Notes under the pieces: generated by a model
What the model saw: only the letters and a program-made list of their open reading frames with translations
Database searches by the model: none
What the model was told of the DNA's origin: nothing
Translations under genes and position numbers: made by a program
Shown here: positions 1 to 7,614 of the stretch, in pieces
How the letters are laid out: the number at the start of each line of letters is the position of its first letter
Numbering within the stretch: the first letter of the stretch is position 1
Source of the DNA: JACPFV01 sp038043245
GTDB taxonomy: Bacteria; Pseudomonadota; Gammaproteobacteria; Nevskiales; Nevskiaceae
NCBI GenBank assembly: GCA_038043245.1
Contig: JBBTCH010000001.1
Location: forward strand, 620,001 to 684,000
Length of the DNA: 64,000 bases
Reading direction: 5' to 3'

Positions 1-966
1 ATCAATCACGGCTTCCGCGGGTTTGGCGCCAAGGATGTGGTCAGCGGCAAATCCGGTGACTGCAATGTGGACGTGGTCTGCCCGGCCGGTGACGAATGGC
101 GCGACGAAATCCGCAGTGTGGCGCGCTATACCGTCGGCGGCGCGTTTCTCTGCACCGGCCAGCTGGTCAACAACACCGCGCAGGATTTCACTCCGTATTT
201 CCTCACCGCCGGCCACTGTCTGACCGCGCCACTGGCCCCGACCACGGTGTTCTACTGGAACTACGAAACCAGCAGCTGCGGCGGCACCCCGGACGGCTCA
301 CTGGACCAGACGCAGTCGGGCGCGCAACTGGTCGCCACCTCGATCCCCGACACGCAGTCGCCCAGCTCGGACTTCACCCTGCTGCAACTGGGCGCGACGC
401 CGCCGGCGGCGTTCCGTGTCTTTTATGCCGGCTGGGACAATCGCAACCTCGCGCCGACCGGCGTCACTGCCATCCACCACCCGGCAGGCGACGAGAAACG
501 CATCAGCTTCGATTTCGACGCCACCGCCATCGCCGCTTATGGCGAAGACGCCGACTCAGTGAATACGACGCTGTCCCCGACCCATCTGCGCGTCGCCGAC
601 TGGGATGTCGGCACCACCGAAGGCGGCTCGTCCGGCTCGGGCCTGTGGAACGCCGAGCGGCGCTTGGTCGGCACACTGTCAGGTGGATTCGCCGCCTGCG
701 GCAACGATGAGCCCGACTGGTATGGGCGCCTGCACAGCCATTGGTTCGACCTGCCGACGCCGCTGACCAGTCCGGCGAGTCATCTCGACCCGCTGAACTC
801 CGGTGCGGAAACGCTGGACGGCGCAGACCCCAACCCGTCCGCCGGTGGCACGCCCACGCCCTCGGTGACACCGACAAACGCAAAATCCTTCGGCGGCGCC
901 CTCGCCGTATTCAGTCTGCTGCCGCTGCTGTTATTCGCCGCAATCAAACGAGGAGTACGTCCATGA
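1..966 (+). CDS. Secreted trypsin-like (S1/lysyl endopeptidase-like) serine protease, 5' end missing
   Basis: The frame is open from the first base, so the N-terminus and any signal peptide or propeptide lie outside the window. The His of the triad is in TAGHC (codon at 214-216). A likely Asp is in SSDFTLL, and the nucleophile Ser is in GGSSGSG (codon at 631-633). Paired cysteines resemble the lysyl-endopeptidase branch of S1 proteases. After the catalytic domain come a Thr/Pro-rich linker, a hydrophobic stretch (FSLLPLLLFA) and a basic end (KRGVRP). That tripartite tail looks like a C-terminal sorting signal of the GlyGly-CTERM type, though the fit is loose. The stop overlaps the next ATG by four bases, so the SDR downstream is probably translationally coupled. 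The protease class is clear; substrate specificity is not. Confidence 0.85.
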   Translation: MNHGFRGFGAKDVVSGKSGDCNVDVVCPAGDEWRDEIRSVARYTVGGAFLCTGQLVNNTAQDFTPYFLTAGHCLTAPLAPTTVFYWNYETSSCGGTPDGSLDQTQSGAQLVATSIPDTQSPSSDFTLLQLGATPPAAFRVFYAGWDNRNLAPTGVTAIHHPAGDEKRISFDFDATAIAAYGEDADSVNTTLSPTHLRVADWDVGTTEGGSSGSGLWNAERRLVGTLSGGFAACGNDEPDWYGRLHSHWFDLPTPLTSPASHLDPLNSGAETLDGADPNPSAGGTPTPSVTPTNAKSFGGALAVFSLLPLLLFAAIKRGVRP

Positions 967-1751
967 ACACACTCGCAGGAAAAACCGCGCTGGTCACCGG
1001 CGCCTCCAGTGGTCTAGGCGTGGATTTCGCGCGTGAACTGGCGCGGCACGGGGCACGGCTGGTGCTGGTGGCGCGACGCGAAGATCTGCTCAAGCAGGTG
1101 CAAGCCGAGATCAAACAGACACACGGCGTCGAAGTCACGCTGGTGGCGACGGACCTCAGCACCGCCGACGCGCCAAAAAAACTCTACGACCAGCTCAAGC
1201 AGCAGAACATCGTCGTCGATGTGCTGGTCAACAACGCCGGTTTCGGCACCTACGGCCTCGAACTCGACACGCCCTGGGAGAAGACCCAGCAGATGCTGAT
1301 GCTGAACATGTTGACGCTCACCTACATGACCAAGCTGTTCGCGCGCGACATGGTCAAGCGCGGTGACGGCTACATCCTGCAGGTCGCCAGCATCGGTGCC
1401 TATCAACCCTCACCGCTGTACGCCGCCTATTCCGCCACCAAGAGTTATGTGCGCTCGTTCAGCCAGGCCTTGAACTACGAGCTGCGCGACAGCGGCGTCT
1501 CCTGCACGGTGCTCTCGCCCGGCGCTACTGCCACCGAATTCCTCAAGGTGTCGGGCCAGAAACTGCTGTGGGCGCACAAGGCAACGATGATGACCTCGGC
1601 CGAAGTGGCGCACAGCGGCATCCGCGCCATGCTCAACCGCCGTTACAGCATCGTCCCGGGCTGGATCAACTGGATCACGACGCTAATGACTTTCATCACA
1701 CCCGATTGGGCTAATGCCGCGCTGGCCCACAAGGCGATGAAGGATGGGTAA
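963..1751 (+). CDS. Short-chain dehydrogenase/reductase (classical SDR)
   Basis: This 262-residue protein has the classical SDR layout. The cofactor motif TGASSGLG is at residues 12-19, NNAG at 90-93, the catalytic Ser near 143, and YSATK at 156-160. ARR at 37-39, after the second beta strand, would suit NADP(H), but that is inferred. The C-terminal WINWITTLMTFITPDW segment is hydrophobic and may bind membrane or a lipophilic substrate. The ATG at 963 overlaps the protease stop (ATGA) and follows an AGGAG at about 950. An in-frame start at 741 would lie deep inside the protease and is rejected. Substrate unknown. Confidence 0.9.
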   Translation: MNTLAGKTALVTGASSGLGVDFARELARHGARLVLVARREDLLKQVQAEIKQTHGVEVTLVATDLSTADAPKKLYDQLKQQNIVVDVLVNNAGFGTYGLELDTPWEKTQQMLMLNMLTLTYMTKLFARDMVKRGDGYILQVASIGAYQPSPLYAAYSATKSYVRSFSQALNYELRDSGVSCTVLSPGATATEFLKVSGQKLLWAHKATMMTSAEVAHSGIRAMLNRRYSIVPGWINWITTLMTFITPDWANAALAHKAMKDG

Positions 1752-1865
1752 TCACCCTGTTATCGCCGAGATTTCATGATCCAGGTCCGGCAACGCGACA
1801 GCGCGCGGGCTGACGCCATCTGAGTGCTACGATAGTTTTCATCTTCCATTGAACATATGTAGCGA

Positions 1866-2504
1866 ATGCCCCGCAAACCCGCGCAGGAATCCGGCGACGC
1901 GCTGACAGCGATCCAGGATCATGCCTTCGGTCTGTTCGGTCGTTACGGCTACGAAGGCGTCAGCGTTGGTGACATCGCCCGCGAAGCCGGCCTGAGCAAA
2001 GGCGCGCTCTACTGGCACTACCGCGGCAAGGAAGCGCTGTATCTCGACTGCCTGACACGCGTGCACGCGCTGTTCGACGAGCTTATTTTTGATCCGATGC
2101 GCGCACAGACCGACGCGCTGCCTAAGATCCTGATCCTGTTCAAGGGGCTCGAGCGCCTGGTGCTGGACCCGCGCGTGATGCAAGGCATCGGCGGCTACTG
2201 GCTGATCCCGTCGAAACCCGAAACCGCGCCGCTGATCGCCGCGCAAAAAGCCTTTGAGTCACGCGCACGCCAGACCATCGAGCAGGCGCTGCGGCTGGGC
2301 GTTGAGCAAGGCCACTTCGATTACAAAGGCGATCTTGAAGACATGGCGCTGGCGATCATCTCGATCGTCGAAGCGGTGATCCTGCCCATGCGCCACCTCG
2401 GCCCCGCCGAGGTGCATCGCATCCTCGGCGTGCTCGCACGCGCGCTGTTTCGCGCCTATGCCAAGCCCGAAGATCTGGAAAAAGTCGAGCGTTTTCTGGG
2501 CTAG
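1866..2504 (+). CDS. TetR/AcrR-family transcriptional regulator
   Basis: The protein has 212 residues, the usual TetR size. The N-terminal helix-turn-helix spans about residues 33-52 (VSVGDIAREAGLSKGALYWH) and ends in the YWHYRGKEAL signature typical of AcrR/TtgR-type efflux repressors. The C-terminal half is helical and would be the ligand and dimer domain. It lies about 870 bases upstream of an RND pump in the same direction, with one opposite-strand gene between, so control of that pump is a reasonable guess. Its TAG stop shares the palindrome CTAG with the stop of the convergent neighbour. No strong Shine-Dalgarno is visible before the ATG. Confidence 0.88.
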   Translation: MPRKPAQESGDALTAIQDHAFGLFGRYGYEGVSVGDIAREAGLSKGALYWHYRGKEALYLDCLTRVHALFDELIFDPMRAQTDALPKILILFKGLERLVLDPRVMQGIGGYWLIPSKPETAPLIAAQKAFESRARQTIEQALRLGVEQGHFDYKGDLEDMALAIISIVEAVILPMRHLGPAEVHRILGVLARALFRAYAKPEDLEKVERFLG

Positions 2505-3175
2505 AACGGCAGCGGCGGCAGGCCGGGCGCACCGCCGCCTGAAGGATCCGGGCGACCGATCAGGGCGTTCTGGACATGCACCGACGCGCGCAACAGCGCT
2601 GCCTGATACAGCGCCGGATCGGTGCTCATCGCCAGGATCAGGTTCAACGGTTCCTGCGCCGCCAGAATCACCTCCCCTTTGCGGTAATTCAGCTCGCCAT
2701 AGGCAAGGGTGTACACATCGGCGCCCGCCAGCGCCACGACCTCGTTGGTCACCGATGGCAGGCCAGGGAACGGAAATTGATTGAACAGCGGCGCGAACAG
2801 AGCCGGTAATTCAAGGCCGGTGCGCGGTGTGAGGATGCCGTTGAGCGCGCCAGTGATCGGGTCGGTATCGGAGGCGCCGGGCAGCAGCAGGTCCGTGACC
2901 GGACTCAACGGTGAGGAACCGCCACCGCTGCCACCGAGGCCCGGCAGTTCGGGCAGTCCGCCACTCCCCAGGTCGGGCAATTCGGTCGGCAAACCTGAAG
3001 GCAGTCCCGTGGGCAGCCCCGGCACACCGCCGGGCGCATCGGGAATCGGCAACGACGGCAGCGCGAGACCGGTCGGGGCGATGATGCCGTTGATGACCGG
3101 GGTGATCGGATCCGCTTGAGAAACACCAGCGAATAAAATCAGAACGGCGGACAGGACAGGGCATGAGGTTTTCAT
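2501..3175 (-). CDS. Secreted Pro/Gly/Leu-rich hypothetical protein
   Basis: A 224-residue protein of unknown function. The start at 3175 is chosen because a GGAG lies about 9 bases upstream and a clear signal peptide follows (MKTSCPVLSAVLILFAGVSQA, cleavage near residue 21). The mature N-terminal half is low complexity, with repeated GLP and LPxL units and a Gly/Ser run. The second half is more ordinary, with a helix-rich LILAMSTDPALYQAALLRA region, and the end is again Pro/Gly-rich. The low-complexity part may be a flexible extracellular linker. It converges on the TetR gene and overlaps its stop by three bases. I do not recognise the family. Confidence 0.7.
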   Translation of the reverse strand: MKTSCPVLSAVLILFAGVSQADPITPVINGIIAPTGLALPSLPIPDAPGGVPGLPTGLPSGLPTELPDLGSGGLPELPGLGGSGGGSSPLSPVTDLLLPGASDTDPITGALNGILTPRTGLELPALFAPLFNQFPFPGLPSVTNEVVALAGADVYTLAYGELNYRKGEVILAAQEPLNLILAMSTDPALYQAALLRASVHVQNALIGRPDPSGGGAPGLPPLPF

Positions 3176-3373
3176 CAGGAATCTCCAAGACGGACGAGGG
3201 ACGCTCGGAGAAAGTAGGGCAAGCCTGATGCCCTGCCTATGGCGAAACGACGGCAGCCAGCGTAAGTAGAATCCTACGCCGGAATTTCCTGCGCTCAACT
3301 GAGACCTGCCCACATCAGAATCGCGTGGTTATCCGATAGACTGAAAACCAAGACTATATTTCTTGAGCTTTCC

Positions 3374-4462
3374 ATGATTCGCATATGGGTCGTCATGGCA
3401 CTACTGGCCGGCGGTGGCTGGTGGGCCTATCAGCACTATTTCGCCAAAGAAACCGCGGTCGCCGAAGCCGCGCCGGGTCCACAAGGACCGCCGGGCGGCA
3501 TGCCGGTGGAGGCGGAAAAAATCGTTGAGCAGAAACTCGCACGAGAGATCATTGCGGTCGGCTCGCTGCGTTCGGATGAGTCGGTGAAACTCAGCGCCGA
3601 GATCGGCGGACGCGTCAGCGCCATCCGGTTCACCGAAGGCCAGGCGGTCGAGCGTGGTGCGGTGCTGTTCGAACTCGAAGATTCGGTGCTGCAGGCCGAG
3701 CTGGCGCAGTCGCGAGCCTCGCTGACGCTGTCGCAGCGCAATGCCGCACGCAGTGCGGATCTTTTTTCCAAGGGTCTGGTGTCCGCGCGCGAACGCGACG
3801 AAGCCGCCGCCAAGCTCGCCCTCGACGAGGCCTCGGTGAAACTGGCCGAGGCGCGGCTGGACAAGACACGCATCCGCGCGCCGTTCGCGGGCATCGCCGG
3901 ATTGCGCCTGATCAGTCCCGGCGCCTACGTGCAGCCCGGCGACACGCTGGTCGCGCTGGAAGCGCTGCAAACCTTGAAAGCCGATTTCAGATTGTCGGAA
4001 GCCGCCCTGTCCGTGGTCAGCGTCGGCCAGATCCTGAATCTGGAAGTGGACGCCTACCCGGGCCAGACATTTGCCGGCAAGGTTTACGCGATTGATCCGG
4101 GGCTCGCCGTGGAAACCCGCTCGATCGGTCTGCGCGCACGTGTGCCGAACGCGCAGGGCAAATTGCGGCCGGGTCTGTTCGCACGGGTGAAGCTGATCAT
4201 CGCGCAGAAAGATCAGGCGATCACGGTAGCGGAACAGGCCGTGTTTCCGCAGGGTGAACAGCATTTCGTCTACACCATCGAGAACGGCGCGGCGGCGATG
4301 AAGCCGGTCGGCATCGGCCAACGACAGGATGGCCGCGTCGAGATCGTCTCGGGCCTCAAGGCTGGCGACACCGTCATCACCGCCGGTCTGCAAAAGATCG
4401 GTCCGGGCGCGCCCGTCACGGCAATCAATCTGGCGGCACCGGCAGAAAAACCCAAGAGCTAA
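3374..4462 (+). CDS. RND efflux periplasmic adaptor (membrane fusion protein)
   Basis: This 362-residue HlyD/AcrA-type adaptor links an inner-membrane RND pump to an outer-membrane channel. The N-terminus is an uncleaved membrane anchor or signal (residues 2-20, no lipobox Cys). The lipoyl-like half motif is at about 72-105 (IGGRVSAIRFTEG). A short alpha-hairpin follows at about 108-165, and the second lipoyl half is IRAPFAGIAG. Beta-barrel and membrane-proximal domains complete it, with the late VITAGLQKIGPG motif. The pump gene starts five bases after the stop. No TolC-like gene is in the window, so the outer channel must be encoded elsewhere. Confidence 0.93.
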   Translation: MIRIWVVMALLAGGGWWAYQHYFAKETAVAEAAPGPQGPPGGMPVEAEKIVEQKLAREIIAVGSLRSDESVKLSAEIGGRVSAIRFTEGQAVERGAVLFELEDSVLQAELAQSRASLTLSQRNAARSADLFSKGLVSARERDEAAAKLALDEASVKLAEARLDKTRIRAPFAGIAGLRLISPGAYVQPGDTLVALEALQTLKADFRLSEAALSVVSVGQILNLEVDAYPGQTFAGKVYAIDPGLAVETRSIGLRARVPNAQGKLRPGLFARVKLIIAQKDQAITVAEQAVFPQGEQHFVYTIENGAAAMKPVGIGQRQDGRVEIVSGLKAGDTVITAGLQKIGPGAPVTAINLAAPAEKPKS

Positions 4463-4467
4463 GCGGC

Positions 4468-7400
4468 ATGAACCTGCCTGAGCTGTGCATCCGCCGGCCG
4501 GTGCTGGCCACGGTGCTGTCGCTGGTGGTGGTGCTGGTCGGGCTGGTCTCGTTCCAGCGGCTGTCGGTGCGCGAGTACCCGAACATCGACCCGCCGGTGG
4601 TCAACGTCGAGACGTTTTATCCCGGCGCATCGGCGGCGATCATCGAATCGCAGGTCACCAAGATCCTCGAAGAATCACTGGCTGGTCTCGAAGGCGTGGA
4701 TGTGATGACCTCGATCTCGCGCGAGGAGTTCAGCCAGGTCACGCTCACGTTCCTGCTGTCACGCGACCCGGAATCCGCCGCCAGCGACGTGCGCGACCGC
4801 GTATCGCGGGCGCGCGGCTCGCTGCCGACCGAGGTGCGCGACCCGGTGGTGCAGAAGACCGAGGCCGACGCGCAACCGGTCATGTACCTGGCATTTTCGT
4901 CGGACCGCCACGATCCGATGTTCATCACCGATTTTGCCGATCGCCGGGTCAAGGACCGTTTGCAGTCCCTGCCCGGCGTCGCCCTGGTGATGATCCTCGC
5001 CGAACGCCGCTACTCGATGCGCATCACCCTGCAACCCGAGCGGCTGGCGGCGTTCGGCATGACGCCGGCCGACATCGAGGACGCACTGCGCCGGCAGAAC
5101 GTCGAGATTCCGGCCGGGCGCATCGAGTCCTCGCAGCGCGAATTCACGGTCAGTTCAGAGACCGATCTGCGCACGGTGGACCAGTTCAACGAACTGATCC
5201 TGCGCGACCGCGGTGGATTCCTGGTGCGTCTGCGCGACGTCGGACAGGCCAACATCGTGCCGGAAGAGGAGCGCTTCGCCGCGCGCTTCAAGGGCCAGAC
5301 CGCCGTCGCGCTGGGCGTGGTCAAGCAGTCCACGGCCAATCCGCTCGACGTCTCCGACGGCGTCACCCGCGAGATGGAGGCGATCCGGCAATCGCTGCCT
5401 CCGGGCATGAATGTCGAAGTCGCCTACGACTCGGCGGTGTTCATCCGCGCCTCGATCAACAACGTGTTCGAGACCATCGCCGAGGCGGTCGGCCTGGTGG
5501 TGCTGATCATCTTCTTCTTCCTGCGCTCGCTGCGCGCCACGCTGATCCCGCTAGTGACGATCCCGGTGTCGCTGCTCGGCGCCTGCGCGGTGATGGTCGC
5601 GCTCGGTTTTTCGATCAATACGCTGACCCTGCTGGCGGCGGTGCTGGCGATCGGTCTGGTGGTCGACGATGCCATCGTCATGCTGGAAAACATCCATCGG
5701 CACGTCGAAGCGGGCGTGCCGCCGTTCGAGGCGGCGCTGCGCGGCGCACGCGAGATCGGCTTCGCGATCATTGCCATGACGCTGACGCTTGCAGCGGTGT
5801 ACGCCCCCGTGGGTTTCCAGCCCGGCACTACCGGCAAGCTTTTTACCGAGTTCGCCTGGACGCTGGCCGGCGCTGTGATCGTCTCCGGCTTCGTCGCACT
5901 GACGCTGTCGCCGATGATGTGCGCGCTGCTGCTCAAGCATGAAACAAAGCATGGCGCGCTGTTCAATTCGATTGAAGCGCTGATCCGCGGCGTCACCCAG
6001 GGCTACCGCAACGCGCTGGCGTTTTCGCTGCGCACACGCTGGCTGGTGATTCTCGTCGGCGCCGGTGTCGCCTTCGGTGGCGCCCTGCTGTTCCTGTCGC
6101 TGAAGTCGGAACTGTCTCCCACCGAGGACCGCGGCGTGCTGCTCGGCGTCTATATCGCGCCGGAAGGCTCGACGCTGGCCTACACCGACAGTTACGCCAA
6201 GCGGCTGGAAGCGATGTACCGCGAGATTCCCGAGGTCAACCGCTACTTCGTCATCACCGGATTCCCGGTGGTCACCAACGGCATCTCGTTCGTGCGCGTC
6301 AACGACTGGGCGCAGCGCACGCGCAGCATCTTCGAGATCCAGCAGGAACTCGGTCCGAAGATGTTCGCCGGTGCGCCCGGCGTGCTCGCCTTCCCGATCA
6401 CGCCCGGTTCGCTCGGCCAGAACTTCCTCGGCAAACCGGTTTCGGTGGTCATCCAGACCAGCCAGACCTACGAAGATCTCGCCGGCATGATGACGCGACT
6501 GACCGAGCGTGTCGGCAAGATTCCCGGTGTGCTCAACATCGAATCCGACCTGCAGCTGAACAAACCGCAGCTGAAGGTCGAACTGGACCGCGACAAGGCG
6601 GCGGCGATGGGCGTCAACCCGATCGAGGTCGGCCGCGCGCTGGAAACCCTGCTCGGCGGCCGTGAGGTCACGCGCTTCAAGAAGGAGGGCGAACAATACA
6701 ACGTGGTCGTCAAGCTGGCCGACGTCGACCGCAGCAATCCGGACGACCTCAATCGCATCTATGTGCGCAACAGCAGCGGACTGATGATCGGCCTCGCCAA
6801 CGTCATCCGCACGCAGGAAGGCGTCGCGCCGAAGGAACTCAACCATTTCAACCAGCTGCGCGCGGCGACCCTGACCGCTTCGCTGGGGCCGGAACTGGCG
6901 CAAGGTGAAGCGCTGAAACTCGTCGCGCAGGCGGCGCGCGAAGTGCTGCCGGACGTCCAGCTGGACTACTCCGGCTCCTCGCGCGAATTCTTCCAGTCCA
7001 GCAGCGGCATCGCCTTCACGCTGGGCCTCGCACTGGTGTTCATCTTCCTGGTGCTGTCGGCGCAATTCGAGAGTTTCGTCGATCCGTTCATCATCATGCT
7101 CACCGTGCCCTTCGCCATGGCCGGTGCGTTTCTGGCGCTTTCACTGTCGGGCAACACCTGGAACATCTACAGCCAGGTCGGCATCGTCACCCTGGTCGGC
7201 CTGATCACCAAGCACGGCATCTTGATCGTCGAGTTCTCCAACCAGCTGCGCGAGGCCGGCCGCAGCCTGAATGACGCCGTGATCGAAGCCGCCACCCTGC
7301 GCCTGCGGCCGATCCTGATGACCACCGGCGCGATGGTACTGGGCGCCGTGCCGCTGGCCATCGCCGTCGGCGCCGGTGCCGAATCGCGACAGGCGATCGG

Positions 7401-7506
7401 CTGGGCCATCGTCGGCGGCCTGCTGGTCGGCACGTTGTTCACGCTGTTCGTGGTGCCAACGGTGTACACCTTGCTGGCACGGCCTCGCACGGCGACGCCC
7501 GCCTAA
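4468..7506 (+). CDS. HAE1-family RND multidrug efflux permease
   Basis: At 1012 residues this matches AcrB/MexB-class pumps. It has 12 predicted membrane helices with two large periplasmic loops after TM1 and TM7. The proton-relay Asp pair is in TM4 (GLVVDDAIV, about residues 399-400), and the TM10 Lys is in LITKHGIL at about 915. The N-terminus MNLPELCIRRP and the YPNIDPPVV segment are typical of the family. It forms an operon with the adaptor five bases upstream. It exports hydrophobic or amphiphilic compounds by proton antiport; actual substrates cannot be read from sequence. Confidence 0.95.
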   Translation: MNLPELCIRRPVLATVLSLVVVLVGLVSFQRLSVREYPNIDPPVVNVETFYPGASAAIIESQVTKILEESLAGLEGVDVMTSISREEFSQVTLTFLLSRDPESAASDVRDRVSRARGSLPTEVRDPVVQKTEADAQPVMYLAFSSDRHDPMFITDFADRRVKDRLQSLPGVALVMILAERRYSMRITLQPERLAAFGMTPADIEDALRRQNVEIPAGRIESSQREFTVSSETDLRTVDQFNELILRDRGGFLVRLRDVGQANIVPEEERFAARFKGQTAVALGVVKQSTANPLDVSDGVTREMEAIRQSLPPGMNVEVAYDSAVFIRASINNVFETIAEAVGLVVLIIFFFLRSLRATLIPLVTIPVSLLGACAVMVALGFSINTLTLLAAVLAIGLVVDDAIVMLENIHRHVEAGVPPFEAALRGAREIGFAIIAMTLTLAAVYAPVGFQPGTTGKLFTEFAWTLAGAVIVSGFVALTLSPMMCALLLKHETKHGALFNSIEALIRGVTQGYRNALAFSLRTRWLVILVGAGVAFGGALLFLSLKSELSPTEDRGVLLGVYIAPEGSTLAYTDSYAKRLEAMYREIPEVNRYFVITGFPVVTNGISFVRVNDWAQRTRSIFEIQQELGPKMFAGAPGVLAFPITPGSLGQNFLGKPVSVVIQTSQTYEDLAGMMTRLTERVGKIPGVLNIESDLQLNKPQLKVELDRDKAAAMGVNPIEVGRALETLLGGREVTRFKKEGEQYNVVVKLADVDRSNPDDLNRIYVRNSSGLMIGLANVIRTQEGVAPKELNHFNQLRAATLTASLGPELAQGEALKLVAQAAREVLPDVQLDYSGSSREFFQSSSGIAFTLGLALVFIFLVLSAQFESFVDPFIIMLTVPFAMAGAFLALSLSGNTWNIYSQVGIVTLVGLITKHGILIVEFSNQLREAGRSLNDAVIEAATLRLRPILMTTGAMVLGAVPLAIAVGAGAESRQAIGWAIVGGLLVGTLFTLFVVPTVYTLLARPRTATPA

Positions 7507-7614
7507 GCGGCCCGAAAAAACCGTCTAGGCGGGCATGACGATTACGGGCTCAGCCTGTAACCTAGCTGTCAGCGCGAGACTAAATCGCGTAAATAAAAAA
7601 TCTCTGGAGAGGCA

